Shown: positions 1-15,176 of the stretch, in pieces
Numbering within the stretch: position 1 is the first letter of the stretch
Layout of the letters: each line of letters starts with the position of its first letter
Origin: Thermomonas alba
GTDB taxonomy: Bacteria > Pseudomonadota > Gammaproteobacteria > Xanthomonadales > Xanthomonadaceae
DNA length: 64,000 nucleotides
NCBI RefSeq assembly: GCF_022419205.1
Contig: NZ_JAJOZU010000003.1
Coordinates: forward strand, 1-64,000
Reading direction: 5' to 3'
Position numbers and translations under genes: made by a program
The notes under the pieces: generated by a model
Databases searched by the model: none
The model's input: only the letters and a program-made list of their open reading frames with translations
Told to the model about the DNA's origin: nothing

Positions 1-267
1 ACGTTATCGTTGCTCACGGTGGCGTACCTCGTGGTTGGGTGGACTCGTGACAAGCCCATTCCAACCCGGTACGCCGCCTCTCCTCAACTCAGGGGCGTGC
101 ACCAGATTCGGTCATATCTCACCGCCGCCTTCGTGGGTGCCGTCGATGCGGGTGCCGAGTGGATTCCGGCGATCCAGGCGGCCTGGACCGAGGCCGACCA
201 GGCCCTGTGGGCCGGCGTCCTGAACTTCTGGTTCCTGGGCCGGGTGTTCGACCGGGTGCGGCCGTGA
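1..267 (+). CDS. Partial phage-type protein upstream of lysozyme, function unknown
   Basis: The reading frame is open from the first base, so the true start lies outside the window; the visible part is about 88 residues. It carries a hydrophobic stretch near its visible start and a tryptophan-rich tail. Its TGA stop overlaps the GTG start of the lysozyme gene (GTGA), so the two are probably translationally coupled. In phage lysis cassettes the gene before the endolysin often encodes a holin or a small structural protein, but I recognise neither here. Confidence 0.4.
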   Translation, partial: TLSLLTVAYLVVGWTRDKPIPTRYAASPQLRGVHQIRSYLTAAFVGAVDAGAEWIPAIQAAWTEADQALWAGVLNFWFLGRVFDRVRP

Positions 268-782
268 TCGCGGTACCCCAGGCGGCCATCGACCTGGCCA
301 AACGCTTCGAGGGCTTCCACCGCGTGCCGAAGCAGGATCCCAACCGCGCTTATCCCTACATCTGTCCGGCCGGGTACTGGACGATTGGCTTCGGTCACCT
401 TTGCGACCCGAAGCATCCGCCGATCACCGAAACAGAAGCCGAGGCCTACCTCGCCCAGGATCTGAGGGTGGCGCTCGCCGCCACGTTGCGCTACTGCCCT
501 GTGCTGGCGACCGAGCCGGAAGAGCGGCTCGCGGCCATCGTGGACTTCACCTTCAACCTCGGCGCCGGGCGGCTGCAGACCTCGACCCTGCGGCGGCGGG
601 TCAACCAGCGGGACTGGCCGCGCGCGGCCAAGGAACTGCGCCGGTGGGTGTATGGCGGCGGAAGAGTTCTGCCGGGGTTGGTGGTAAGACGAGAGGCGGA
701 GGCCGTTCTCGTCACATCAGCCACTTCAAGAGATAAGGCGGGTAGGCGTCCAACATGCCTACGCCATGCTAACGACGGATGA
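264..782 (+). CDS. Phage-type endolysin, GH24 lysozyme family
   Basis: A muramidase that would cleave the MurNAc-GlcNAc bond of peptidoglycan during phage lysis. I use GTG at 264 because it overlaps the upstream stop and leaves a 172-aa protein, the usual size of the family. The GH24 catalytic signature is visible as E16 in RFEGF, then C34 and T40 (Cys-x5-Thr) in ICPAGYWTIGFGH. The conserved C-terminal block (WVYGGGRVLPGLVVRR followed by AEA) is intact. No other phage structural gene follows, so this is probably a prophage remnant bordering the defence genes. No signal peptide or SAR segment is evident. Confidence 0.85.
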   Translation: MIAVPQAAIDLAKRFEGFHRVPKQDPNRAYPYICPAGYWTIGFGHLCDPKHPPITETEAEAYLAQDLRVALAATLRYCPVLATEPEERLAAIVDFTFNLGAGRLQTSTLRRRVNQRDWPRAAKELRRWVYGGGRVLPGLVVRREAEAVLVTSATSRDKAGRRPTCLRHANDG

Positions 783-802
783 AACTTGGTCCACGCCGCG
801 AC

Positions 803-2251
803 TCACATGAACAGACGATAAGCGTAGGTGTTGCCCGGAAGTGTTGGCTCGTTGGCGATCGTCCTCGCCAGCCGTTGCGAGTAGCGGATGGTGACCGGTA
901 CAGGATCATAGAGCGCATCGTTGTTCCAGTCCATCTTCGTTAGAGCCAGCGCCTCGAGGGCGGTCAGCTCCATCGGGCCAACGCCCGCGTGCCGCGTGAT
1001 GTTGATTGGGCGTGGAATGCTCTTCTTGCCTTGGTAGTAGTCATTTCTCAACGATGCGCGCGGCGCGTTACCGGCAACCCAAACCAAGGCGGATGTCCCT
1101 GAACGAAACAGCACAGTCCCGCGTGGAACGGGATAGTTGTCAGGCTCGCTTCGCTGACCCTCAATGCGGCTCTCCTTTAGCCAAACGCCACGCCAGCCCG
1201 GACTACTGGCAACCTCCACACATTCAACCTCGGGGACGGCGGACAAGGCATCAAGAGCACCTTCCAGCTCCTCGGGTTTGAATGAGGTGGTCTTGTGAAC
1301 GACCAGTCGCCGGGGCAGCAAACCTCCATTGCGGCTTTGATAAAGATTGAGGCTACGAGCCAGCACTGCTCGCATGTCGTTGCGACTAAGGAATGGGTTG
1401 CGCCGAGCTTCCTCGATATCTCTTACAGGATCACGGGCCTCAAACGCCACGAACTGCATCCCGCCACCGTCCGCGTCGAAGACCTGCGAGCAGCAGGTTA
1501 CATAGTGCGCCTCCTTCGGATCACCTCGCAGCGCATACGCCAGACCGATGTAAGCCGTGTCCTCGGGTACCCCTGGCAGGGGCGCCAGCTTCCATGGGAT
1601 CCCTCCCGCCTTTACGTACAGTGCAATCGACAGGCGCCAGGCCAACGATGCCTTGTAGCCAAAAGTGAAGACTCGGTCGTTGATGACCTGCGTTGGAATG
1701 CTGTGGGCAGCACCAAGCGCTTTGAGAGCATCATGCGCATCAAAGCCGGGCGCCCGGAAAGCGACTTGCCATGCATCGGGTAGATGCACTAAAGCCACGT
1801 CAAACTGATCGCGCACTAGCGCCAGACGACTCATACCATCGCGCAATGCGTGCAGCAATCGAGCGTGGGGCGGACCGGCAGGGCCAAGGGAGTCAAGGTC
1901 ATCAGGCCACTTGATGTGCGCCAAGTGGGTCTGTGCTCCGACTAGAGGAACGCCAAAAACCTTCTCGAAACCCCGGAACGCCGGCACATACTCCTTGCGG
2001 TCTCCAGGCGCATGATGCGACCGCAGTGTTTCAATCAAGTCCCGCACACGGCTCCGTCCGCCGGCTGGGACGAGGCTTGCCAACCGCAGTGCGGGTGTGT
2101 AGGTCGCAAACGTCGCGCTGCTGTAGGCACCATAACGGTCAAGCCCTCGCAACGGATTCACGTCCAGCGACATATTGTCGGAACTGAACGCCAACTGCGG
2201 CTCATCAAGCAATGAGAACGGTGGCAGCTTGGAAGCGTTGTAGCCGCTCAT
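803..2251 (-). CDS. Short prokaryotic Argonaute (MID-PIWI), catalytically inactive
   Basis: This 482-aa protein is the guide-binding half of a SPARSA defence system. In studied systems the short Argonaute binds a small RNA guide, recognises invader DNA and switches on its SIR2-APAZ partner. There are no N or PAZ domains. The PIWI domain is recognisable from AYIGLAYAL, from RRLVVHKTT and from the C-terminal LTKMDWNN block followed by PVTIRYSQRLA. The slicer aspartates are missing: A238 stands where the first Asp is expected (IGLA instead of IGLD) and T321 where the next is expected (VHKT instead of VHRD). The start overlaps the SIR2-APAZ stop by ATGA and has a GAGGTGG ribosome site. Confidence 0.92.
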   Translation of the reverse strand: MSGYNASKLPPFSLLDEPQLAFSSDNMSLDVNPLRGLDRYGAYSSATFATYTPALRLASLVPAGGRSRVRDLIETLRSHHAPGDRKEYVPAFRGFEKVFGVPLVGAQTHLAHIKWPDDLDSLGPAGPPHARLLHALRDGMSRLALVRDQFDVALVHLPDAWQVAFRAPGFDAHDALKALGAAHSIPTQVINDRVFTFGYKASLAWRLSIALYVKAGGIPWKLAPLPGVPEDTAYIGLAYALRGDPKEAHYVTCCSQVFDADGGGMQFVAFEARDPVRDIEEARRNPFLSRNDMRAVLARSLNLYQSRNGGLLPRRLVVHKTTSFKPEELEGALDALSAVPEVECVEVASSPGWRGVWLKESRIEGQRSEPDNYPVPRGTVLFRSGTSALVWVAGNAPRASLRNDYYQGKKSIPRPINITRHAGVGPMELTALEALALTKMDWNNDALYDPVPVTIRYSQRLARTIANEPTLPGNTYAYRLFM

Positions 2252-4113
2252 AGCCCACCTCGCAGGAAATAGTCGTGTTCATGGCTCGGTCGACTCCACC
2301 CTGTTACCGGTGAGAGTTGGAACACAGCGTCTACCCCCGACTCATCTTGCAAGCCAAGGGCACACAGCGTGTCGCCATTTTGGCCAGCCAGCAAATCTGC
2401 CCACGCGGAGATTATTCGAGCCCATACGGGGTTGTAACGCGTCGCCCACCGCTCACGTACCCAGTCAATCACTGGGTCTCCTTGTCGAAGTGACATTGGC
2501 GCAGAGTCCGGGGTTGCATCATCGGCGAGCCCTTCCTTCCCATCCGGGCGCGGCGTCTCGACATGCGTTGTCGGTTCAAACACGCACCACCAACGACCGG
2601 CGGCCTGATCCAACCGGAGTTTCACTCCTTCGTTGAACGGATGGTTGTGGTTCGGTACCCTGCCAACTAAGGCTGAGGAATAGGCTTGTTTTAGACGCGA
2701 CAACTGCGCGTTCCGGAGATCGGCATTTGCCTTGCTATCCTTCGGCGAGCCGTTCGCCACCAGCACGAAATGCCCCTTGCGGCGCATGCGCGCGAACAAT
2801 GGTCGTCCCTGGCACACTGCGCGGGTCAGCGCATCGTAGACCAGACCCAGTGCCCAGCTGTCCCTGTCGGGACGCAGCTCGTGAGTGCCAGCCAACCGAC
2901 CGCCCACAGATGCAAAGGCACGCGCTAGATCTTCGTCTGCACCAAACGCTACGATGTCTCGCCCATTGCTGACGGCCAGCGCATTCACCTCTGATTCGCG
3001 CAGTAGTTCGCGGACGCGGACAGTGGTTATGGGCGCATCGACCTCGACTCGGCGCGCTACCGTTGGCATCGATAGAATCGGAATCGCTGAGCATTGCAAT
3101 ACGGGGAAAAGCCGCCTTTCCTGCGTGGGAAGTGGGACATCGCGCAGAACCGGGTCCGGCCGAGATTGGTAAACATGGTTGAAAAGCTGAGACGGCAGGG
3201 CAATGCCATCGATAATGTCGGCGGCCAATTCGTCGAACGTCTGCGACTCGACAATCGTCGCCGATATACCCGCCTGCCTCGCTGCTTCGAGAAATGTGGT
3301 CACTGCAGGAAGAACGGCATGGGCAGATCGGGCCACCCAGAATATTCCGCCGGGAAACGCATCTGGTGCTGCTAGCGCTTCGGTCAAAGCGTCCATCACA
3401 GAGGCGTCGCGCCCGCTGTAGCCAATGACCACGAGGCCAAATCGCGCGCACGCGGCGGTCAGGACTCGCCGCATCTTGGCGTCCTGCTCCTTCAGTTCAT
3501 CAGTAGTATTTTTCAGCTTGACGGACTGGAAGTCGCCGTGGAGTTTTGCCAGCAACGGCCAACGCGACTCACGCAGGCACAGTTCGGCGCGATCGGCGTT
3601 GTCGATCGCCGCCACTGTCATGTACACACGGTCATTGGCCTCCATTAACTGATCAGTCAATGTGGTCGCCGTCTCGACAAGGGGATCGAAGTTCGTAGTG
3701 AAGACACATGGCACGCGCCGGGTGGTCAGGAGCGATGCGAGTACCCGATGGGCAAACGACGGCGTGCCTTTCTTGATCGCATCCTCGATGTAACTGCGGC
3801 GAGCCTCTGGGGTCGGATACACAGCCTCAAAGGCAGCCGCGTACTCCGTTGGATCGTCGGGAGGGGGGAGTACCGCGCGCCTGCTGAAAAACAGGTTAAT
3901 CCGCTCTATCCAGATAGGATCATTGGCGTCCACTTCACGCTGTTTAACCCCAGACAACTGACAGAACAACCGTTTCTTGAAGTCCTGGATCATTGCGTAG
4001 CCGGTTGGAATGCCGGCGGATGCAGACGCCCCGGCCCCAAGGAACCAGGCAAACTGCTGCGGCCTCAAGCAAAACGTGCTTGCAAACTGCGGCCCTGTCA
4101 GTGTCTTTATCAT
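2248..4113 (-). CDS. SIR2-APAZ effector of a SPARSA system
   Basis: A 621-aa partner of the downstream short Argonaute. The N-terminal third is a SIR2 domain: GAGAS at residues 26-30 binds NAD, TTNFD at 139-143 supplies the catalytic Asn (N141), and KLHGD at 190-194 supplies the catalytic His (H192). The remaining half (about 330-620) fits the APAZ domain that docks on short Argonautes. In characterised SPARSA pairs, activation by invader nucleic acid depletes NAD+ and stops growth of the infected cell. All SIR2 residues needed for NADase activity appear present. The start has an AGGTGG/GAGAAG ribosome site only 11 bp after the stop of the 1,259-aa gene, placing it in the same operon. Confidence 0.93.
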   Translation of the reverse strand: MIKTLTGPQFASTFCLRPQQFAWFLGAGASASAGIPTGYAMIQDFKKRLFCQLSGVKQREVDANDPIWIERINLFFSRRAVLPPPDDPTEYAAAFEAVYPTPEARRSYIEDAIKKGTPSFAHRVLASLLTTRRVPCVFTTNFDPLVETATTLTDQLMEANDRVYMTVAAIDNADRAELCLRESRWPLLAKLHGDFQSVKLKNTTDELKEQDAKMRRVLTAACARFGLVVIGYSGRDASVMDALTEALAAPDAFPGGIFWVARSAHAVLPAVTTFLEAARQAGISATIVESQTFDELAADIIDGIALPSQLFNHVYQSRPDPVLRDVPLPTQERRLFPVLQCSAIPILSMPTVARRVEVDAPITTVRVRELLRESEVNALAVSNGRDIVAFGADEDLARAFASVGGRLAGTHELRPDRDSWALGLVYDALTRAVCQGRPLFARMRRKGHFVLVANGSPKDSKANADLRNAQLSRLKQAYSSALVGRVPNHNHPFNEGVKLRLDQAAGRWWCVFEPTTHVETPRPDGKEGLADDATPDSAPMSLRQGDPVIDWVRERWATRYNPVWARIISAWADLLAGQNGDTLCALGLQDESGVDAVFQLSPVTGWSRPSHEHDYFLRGGL

Positions 4114-4124
4114 CTTCTCGCCAC

Positions 4125-7100
4125 CTAGTGTCGCCGATGGACCTCAACATCAATCCAGTGCGCGTCACGCTCATAATGCTCTGCAAGTTGCCCTACCAGT
4201 GCAGAGGTCTTTGGAAACCGGATGGCCAGTGCTTTTTGCCAGGCTTGGTACTGGGCCGCAAGCTGTCGTTCTTGCATGCCACCTTCGCCAATTCCACGTG
4301 TGGTCACACCGCGCGCGTTCTGTTTGCCCACCACGAATCCATCGCACAATTCCGGTGACTGAAGCCGTTCGATCAGCTGACGCGCGACCTCATGAGGCCA
4401 AATTCCATCTGTTCCGGCAGGGCAACTCGAAAGAGCCTTGCCCAGTTGATCATCGGCAGCCGTCGTGAAACCGCGCTCTTTGGCAATGGCACGCAACTTC
4501 TCTGCATAGGCGATCATCACGTCACAGGTTGGCATTTCCTGAGGCCCCACCTTTTCGAACGGACGCCAACCATTGAGAACCCTCCAGGCTTGCGATGCAC
4601 GTCGCTGATCCTCATCGGTCGGCTCGCCGCGAGTCCCTTTAGAGGTGCCCTCCGGCAGGTAGATGAGCGCCAATAGGTCGACCAACAGATATGGATCGGC
4701 GATGAGCCTCTGGTAGATTACAAGCTCGTGTTCGGCCTGATATTCCAAAACGCTGAAGTACGCCCACTCCAGCTCCGTCAGGGTCGCGTCGTCGACCTTC
4801 CCACATCTGCTAAGACGCTTAAGCACCGTCGCGATGTCGTAGGCGATTCGGTGCGCGTGCTCGGGATTGGCGTTGGATGCCGCGATACCTGCGCGTAGCG
4901 CATCTATAGCCAGCCCAACGTCGCCATTAGACGAAAGCCAGTCTGTCTTGACGTTCGCGGCAAGCACGTTGATGGCATCCAGCGCCCGGTCTGCAGCCAG
5001 CAGCTTGCGCGCGGCCCGCTCTCCCTCGGCTGGCCGATCAAACAAATGAACGAACGCATTAGACCAGTAAAGACGATCACATTCAGGACCGCGCTGGTCT
5101 GCTGCATCCCAGGCTACCGGCTCGCAAGGCAAGCCAACAAGCAGTACGGCGGTCCCCCTTTCCGACAACGCGCTTGCATGACCAGCCGTTACCCAGCGCG
5201 CAAGGAAAGCGCCCGGGTCCCTCGCGAACAGCGCCGCCGCGAAGCCCTGGATGAGTTCTTGCACTTCTACCACCTCGGTTTCCGCATGCGATCTGAAAAG
5301 GGCATCCGCCAGGTCGCCCCCCGCAGAACTTGACCCTAGTGCATATCCAAGAGCACGGCGGTTTTGGAACTCCTTGAGACGGCTGACGATCGATTCAATC
5401 CCGAGTTCTACCAGCTGTTCGGCTGCGGCCAGACGATCATTTTCGACCTTGGCCTGCTCGTCCCGCCAATGATGACTAACATCCATCGGGCGCTCGACGT
5501 GGAAGTCGAACAACCATGCGTTACGTTGAATCAGGTCGTCGGGGGCCAGGGCCAAGTACAGAGCCTGCAATCGTTCGAGGATCTCATCCTCGTACACCCA
5601 CTCGATCTTCTTCCCGTGGGCGCGAAACTGATTGTGGCGATGCAGCAGTTTGCGCAACCCGTTGCGCAATGAAAGTTTTGCTTGTAGCTCCATCGTCTTT
5701 GCACGAGTTTCGACTTCAGACAAGACCAGCTCGCGGACGTCTGGAACCAGGCGATTCAAGTTGGCCAGCAAGGTCCCCCAGCGCCCTGGGTCCGAGTCAG
5801 CCATAACAAGCAGTTGCTTCGCCGCCGCTTGCACATCGGCCCAATATTCCGTCACCAGGACCTTTCGCAACCGCTCTGCTGGCGCCCACTGACGCAGCTT
5901 GGGCCTATGGGCAAGGCGAATGACACCACCATCCCTGCTCAACATTCGCTCGCACAGCTCTGCTGCGACCGTGGGTTCAGACTCCGCCAAGGCCGCAATC
6001 AGCGCATGCCGCTCCTCCGCCGTGGCTGCACACTGCGGCTGGCTTGCGTCAAACATCGCGGCCAGTGAGTTAGCCGGCCTGTTGGAGTAGCGACCGCCAG
6101 GATCTCTAGCTGCAAGGGACGCCAGAACCCGCGCCACTCGTCCCACATGGGCGGCGGACCACGCAAGGGTCTCTAGCGCCCATAACAGGTCTGCATGCAG
6201 GCAACCGCCGTGCTCGCCCTCCTCTTCGAAGAGATCGAGTATCTGTGGGCTATCTGCCGAAAGATCCTTCTCCAGCCCATCAAGGAAAATGTCCGGCGAC
6301 GCCTCCGCGATTTCTTTTAGCTCTCCTCGTATGCGACGCCAGAACGAACCTTCAGTTTGCTTCTGAAAGATCGAGTGAATGCAGCGGTTCACCCAATCTT
6401 GTGGCCGCACACCGGCGTGACAAGGCTGCTGTTCATTGCCTTTAACCGCCATGATCACAAGCGCTTCAGCCAACCCTTGTCGCAGACTCGACGAAAAGCG
6501 CCTATGCTTTCCATGCATGTTGGCAAGCCATCGCTCCTCTGGCGCGAGATCGAAACGCGGATCCGGCTCAAGGAGAACAGTTTCTGTAGCCTTTGCCAGC
6601 GCCTCCAGTTGCGGCGTGACCAGATAGGGCTCAAGACGCCGCCACGCACCTAACCGGTCGTGCACCTTCCATTCTGATCCGGCGCGTGTCACCAACGGAT
6701 CTGTGCCTTGGGTCCAAGCAGAAATTGCGCTAGCAAACTGCGCATACGGCACACCGGCGATTTCGGCCACAAGGGCCTGATCGTCCGCACTCGCCTCATC
6801 CCAGGCTCCGATCAGGATAGCGGCCGCTACCGAAGGGGCGACGGCGCCACAGCTCCACGTGGGAGGTGAAGGCGTCGCCACCATGAAGCCTCGGCGCACA
6901 CGCTCCAACCTCGCAGCGGCGTCGTAGCAGCGCCTGAAGGCTTCGTTTCGGTCAACGCCCTGCCTTTCAACGAACTCGATGAGCGCAGCCATTGGCTGCT
7001 CACCCAGAACAATCTCCGCACGACCAGCCGCACCTGCTGTGTTGATGCGAATTACCCAATGTCGCCGTGCCTCAGCGGGTAGGGTACTGATAGCCGTTGC

Positions 7101-7904
7101 CAGTACCAGCAGATGGCCTTCACAAGATGACGCGACTGCCCGAAAGCTTCTCGCATCCTCCAACCATATCGCTCGGGCCCAAAGCCCATCTTGGCGGTCT
7201 GAGGGCATGCTCTGGATGCACGCACCGACGAATGCAGCCCCCTCCTGGTCCGTCAGCGCCTCAAGCTCAATGGTCCTTGGGTGCCCCCTCAACATCGCGA
7301 CAAGAGCCTCGCGTTGGGCGTCGCGACCCACCAACGTTCCGGACGGATCGAACTCAGGATTCGTCGCGAGGCGGTACTCCGCCACCACATCCATCAACGA
7401 TCGAGCACCCTCAGGCACTTGGCCCGTGAGCTGACCGAACCAGAGCGCCACGGCAGGTGCAGCCTCGAGCCATTGGACCAGGTCCTCCGCGTCAAACGCC
7501 AGCACTCGTTTCCAGTGGCCTTCAGCTGACCGCTCCTTTGCCCAGTCCGCTTTGCCAGGCCATTTTCGCGGCGTCAGGAACACGTAAGAAGTGTTCTTCT
7601 GATCAACGCCCTTCGGATCTTGTGTGCGTTTCTGATAGTCCTCATTGGCTTTGCCCTTCACGTCCTGGCTGGTGCCAAGTTCCCACACCGATAGGCCTTC
7701 TGGTAGGCCGCTAACACCCGAAGAAAGCTCAAGCTGGCCGTCATATCCCGATAGCCTGATTGCCTCGTCGGCCGGAAAGTTGATAAGCATGGGTGAACCG
7801 GCCAGAGCTCGGATGAGCAGCCGGACCAACCGCGGGAGTTCCGCCGGTGCAGTGACGCGGCCAGCCCATAGGTTCAGCACATCTGCGCGAATTAGGCCGA
7901 TCAT
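4125..7904 (-). CDS. Large 1,259-aa protein: PD-(D/E)XK-like N-terminus plus degenerate NTPase and helical region
   Basis: I do not know a named function. The N-terminal ~150 residues resemble a restriction-endonuclease fold: D55 in SGYDGQ, E75 in SVWELG, then D81-V-K83 and K85 in a [12 protein letters not shown] segment. Around residues 185-340 a [15 protein letters not shown] segment looks like the start of a STAND-type NTPase, but no Walker A lysine loop follows, so nucleotide hydrolysis is doubtful. The rest is long, alpha-helical and leucine/alanine rich, with a [12 protein letters not shown] block near 600, as in sensor or scaffold proteins. It overlaps the metallopeptidase-like gene by ATGA and ends 11 bp before SIR2-APAZ, so it is likely co-expressed with both systems. 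Confidence 0.8.
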   Translation of the reverse strand: MIGLIRADVLNLWAGRVTAPAELPRLVRLLIRALAGSPMLINFPADEAIRLSGYDGQLELSSGVSGLPEGLSVWELGTSQDVKGKANEDYQKRTQDPKGVDQKNTSYVFLTPRKWPGKADWAKERSAEGHWKRVLAFDAEDLVQWLEAAPAVALWFGQLTGQVPEGARSLMDVVAEYRLATNPEFDPSGTLVGRDAQREALVAMLRGHPRTIELEALTDQEGAAFVGACIQSMPSDRQDGLWARAIWLEDARSFRAVASSCEGHLLVLATAISTLPAEARRHWVIRINTAGAAGRAEIVLGEQPMAALIEFVERQGVDRNEAFRRCYDAAARLERVRRGFMVATPSPPTWSCGAVAPSVAAAILIGAWDEASADDQALVAEIAGVPYAQFASAISAWTQGTDPLVTRAGSEWKVHDRLGAWRRLEPYLVTPQLEALAKATETVLLEPDPRFDLAPEERWLANMHGKHRRFSSSLRQGLAEALVIMAVKGNEQQPCHAGVRPQDWVNRCIHSIFQKQTEGSFWRRIRGELKEIAEASPDIFLDGLEKDLSADSPQILDLFEEEGEHGGCLHADLLWALETLAWSAAHVGRVARVLASLAARDPGGRYSNRPANSLAAMFDASQPQCAATAEERHALIAALAESEPTVAAELCERMLSRDGGVIRLAHRPKLRQWAPAERLRKVLVTEYWADVQAAAKQLLVMADSDPGRWGTLLANLNRLVPDVRELVLSEVETRAKTMELQAKLSLRNGLRKLLHRHNQFRAHGKKIEWVYEDEILERLQALYLALAPDDLIQRNAWLFDFHVERPMDVSHHWRDEQAKVENDRLAAAEQLVELGIESIVSRLKEFQNRRALGYALGSSSAGGDLADALFRSHAETEVVEVQELIQGFAAALFARDPGAFLARWVTAGHASALSERGTAVLLVGLPCEPVAWDAADQRGPECDRLYWSNAFVHLFDRPAEGERAARKLLAADRALDAINVLAANVKTDWLSSNGDVGLAIDALRAGIAASNANPEHAHRIAYDIATVLKRLSRCGKVDDATLTELEWAYFSVLEYQAEHELVIYQRLIADPYLLVDLLALIYLPEGTSKGTRGEPTDEDQRRASQAWRVLNGWRPFEKVGPQEMPTCDVMIAYAEKLRAIAKERGFTTAADDQLGKALSSCPAGTDGIWPHEVARQLIERLQSPELCDGFVVGKQNARGVTTRGIGEGGMQERQLAAQYQAWQKALAIRFPKTSALVGQLAEHYERDAHWIDVEVHRRH

Positions 7905-8199
7905 TCTCTCCGTACCTCCATCTCACGCCACCCCGGCACATGTGCGCTCATCAGCGCCTTGAACATGCGACCGTGACTGGCGTAACGAAGATGCAATAGC
8001 TCGTGCACGATGACATAGTCTTGAAAACGCACATCCTGCGTGACCAGATCGGCGGCCAGGGTGACCGTCCCCGCGGACGAGCACGAGCCCCACTTCCTGC
8101 GCATCTCTTGGACCCGAATGACGCGCGGGTTGACACGCAGCTTCACCGCCCAGGCCAGTGCCCGTCGTCGCAGTTCTTGCGCAGGGTAGAGGGACGCCT

Positions 8200-8203
<4 letters not shown>
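7901..8203 (-). CDS. YgjP/DUF45-type metallopeptidase-like protein, half size
   Basis: A 100-aa protein with the zinc-protease signature HELLH (67-71) followed by H77 in ASHGRMF, and the typical upstream RRKWGSCSS block (35-43) of the YgjP/SprT-like DUF45 family. Full YgjP proteins are about twice as long; only the C-terminal catalytic half is here. Similar small proteins recur next to type I restriction genes, where their role is unclear; regulated turnover of HsdR or of another toxin is one possibility. It overlaps hsdR upstream and the 1,259-aa gene downstream by ATGA, so it is translationally coupled on both sides. Confidence 0.85.
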
Positions 8204-11138
<2,935 letters not shown>

Positions 11139-11142
<4 letters not shown>

Positions 11143-11957
11143 GTAGCACCCTCCGCAGCAGCGTCACCCTCGGGCTTCTTCACCGGCCGCGGGCAGACCG
11201 TGCGCAAGCCGTCGATGTGCTCGTACAGATCGGGGCGGATCGTGGCCCACATCGGGTCCAGGATGAAATCGATGCCCTCGCGACGCGCAAGCTTGGCGGC
11301 CGGCACGAAGTCCGCATCGCCCGAGATCAGCACGATCTGGTTGACCTGCTGCTTGTAGGCCAGGGAAGCGATATCCAGGCCCAGGCGCATGTCTACGCCC
11401 TTCTGGCGCAGGTCCAACCGGAAATCGTCGTCGGTGAGGTCCTCCCAGCGCCGCTTGCCGTTGGTGAGATCCTTCAACACCTCGAACTTGAGCTGCCAGC
11501 GCACCTGGCTGGTCGGGATTTCGCCCATGCGCAGCGCCACCTTGCGCAGGCCGCGCAGCACCTCGTGAAACTCGTGCCGCCACTGCGCCGTCGGCGACTG
11601 GGCCAGGTCCAGCGACTTCTTGCCCAGTGGCGTATGCCCCTTCCAGGCCGCCGGCGGCGCGTCGTAGACGAAGATGCGGTACAGGCGGGCCGTGCGCCGG
11701 CCTTTGGCATCGTTGAGGTGGTCCAGCGCCAGCTTGTGGAGCTTTTCGGCAGCGTCGCGGGGCGACGTTGTGCCGAACAGGCGACGAGCGCGCTTGAGGA
11801 AGAACTCGGCATCCACCATCACCGCTGTGACGACGGGGGTGACGTGGCGCAGCAGGTCGACGGCGCGGCCGCCGGAAAAAGAATTGCCCCGGGGTTCGGC
11901 GATCCCTGAATCGGTGAGGGAAGGCTTACTGCCAGGGGCGGATGACGGCTTGATCAT
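11139..11957 (-). CDS. NYN-domain protein (LabA/DUF88-like PIN-fold nuclease)
   Basis: A 272-aa protein with the acidic pattern of NYN/PIN-fold ribonucleases: D49 in [10 protein letters not shown]189 and D195 in [15 protein letters not shown], and D214/D216 in [13 protein letters not shown] proteins of this family are thought to be metal-dependent RNases. It lies inside the type I restriction operon between hsdS and hsdR, with a good AAGGAG ribosome site 20 bp after hsdS and an ATGA overlap with hsdR. Candidate roles are RNA or tRNA cleavage on infection, or control of HsdR production. The first ~35 residues are low complexity and might be trimmed if a later start is used. Confidence 0.88.
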
Positions 11958-11977
11958 AGCCTAAGTCTCCTTTTCTA

Positions 11978-13260
11978 TCAAGCCGCCACGTGGGGCGTGT
12001 GAAGGGGCTCGAGGGCCGAGAGATCGAGGTCCGCCACGCGGATCTCGCCGGTCATCAGCTTGTGCAGCAGGGCCTTGAACAGATCTTCCAGCACCGCACG
12101 CTTCTTGCGGTGCAGTTCGATCTTGTGATCGATGGCGTCGAGGATGGCGACGATTTCGCGCTGTTCGTCGAGGGTGGGCAAAGGAACGGCCAAACTCTTG
12201 AGGATTGCGCCGGTTAGTGCTGCCCTTGTACTTCCATTCCCGGACGCAAGTTGCCGTAGATATTCGTACTGGTTTTCCAAGTAGCTCCTGAGGAAGCCGG
12301 AGGAAATTGACTCTGCTTTTGGCTGTATGAATCCGACATGTCTGCTGGTTGTTGCTTCTACGTCAAGAACCGCACAGTGCCCCAGCGTCTTTCCCTGTCC
12401 AACGATAGCGATGAGGACGGCACCTGGCTGAAGCAGCGGTAGACTGCACTCCTCCAGTGCCGCACGAGTGACATGCGTTTCAGATCCCGTGATCTGCCGT
12501 TCGTACATCTTGCCGCTGGTGATCCACGGAATCGTTCCGCCTTGCCAGTAGGCGGCATGTCGTCGGTTGGGCGTAGTGCCGTTGCCGATCTTGCCGAGTG
12601 AGCCAAGCGGCACGACCTCCCAACTCTCCGGCACCAACCCGATCTCGGTGTCCTTCTGCGGCTCGCCGCGCAAGCCGCGCGTAAACAGCTCGCGCATGGC
12701 GGCGCGCTTAAGTTCCTGCGCCGTCGCGGCCGCCTTATCGTGAACTCTGATGGCCTCACGCACCTTGGCGAGTGCCCGAGCGATCTCCCGCTGCTCTGCC
12801 ACGGAGGGGTGTGGCACCTCCAAGCTCGCGAGCCGGTTGCGCGAGAGATTGGGAATGGTCGTCTTGTTGCCCGCCCCCTCGAAGATGCCGAGCTGCGTGA
12901 AAGCACTCTGCAGGAAGTAGACGTAGAACCGTGGCTCCACATCGCCGCGGATGGGACGCAGACGATGCAAGTGATTCTGGAAGGCCATCATGGGGACACG
13001 CCCGTCCCAGACGGCCGCCCGCCCAATCTCGCCGCCTTCGCAAACCAACAAATCGCCGGCTTTCAGACTCTTGTCAGCCAGCTCACTGGGGGGGATGGAC
13101 ATTTCGTCGACTTCCGTCAAGTCGATGTCGTCCCACAGCACATTCGACGTGCGCAAGAACGGCACTTTGTCCGTTCCTGCTCGCGCAGCCGCCGACATCG
13201 TCTTGCCGGCACCGATTTCGAACAGCTCGCCCAACGGCTGCCATGTCCAGTTCGGATTGG

Positions 13261-13264
<4 letters not shown>
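11978..13264 (-). CDS. hsdS: Type I restriction-modification specificity subunit
   Basis: A 428-aa protein that sets the DNA target of the HsdMS methylase and HsdMRS nuclease. It has the two-fold layout of the family: target-recognition domain 1 (about 1-150), a conserved helical spacer ([19 protein letters not shown] and following), domain 2 (about 215-370, starting near ESWEVVPLG) and a second helical repeat ([19 protein letters not shown]). The frame is open further upstream, but ATG at 13,264 overlaps the hsdM stop as ATGA and gives the normal N-terminus [14 protein letters not shown]. Target sequence cannot be read from the protein. Confidence 0.95.
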
Positions 13265-15087
<1,823 letters not shown>

Positions 15088-15176
15088 GTCTGCTATGTTT
15101 GCTATATTTTCTGCGATTGTCAAGCGGGACTGCAGCGCAGCCGAACGCGGCGGCAAGAACCTCGAAGGAGCAGACG
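15088..15176. promoter_or_regulatory. Divergent promoter with tandem direct repeats (candidate HsdM-HTH operator)
   Basis: This AT-rich 89-bp gap separates hsdM (minus) from the 169-aa gene (plus). It contains TGCTATG at 15,091 and TGCTATA at 15,100, a 9-bp-spaced direct repeat, followed by a partial TCTGC at 15,110. TATATT at 15,103-15,108 can act as a -10 box. The repeat sits immediately before the hsdM start, where binding by the HTH-carrying HsdM would repress its own operon. The operator role is inference. Confidence 0.45.
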
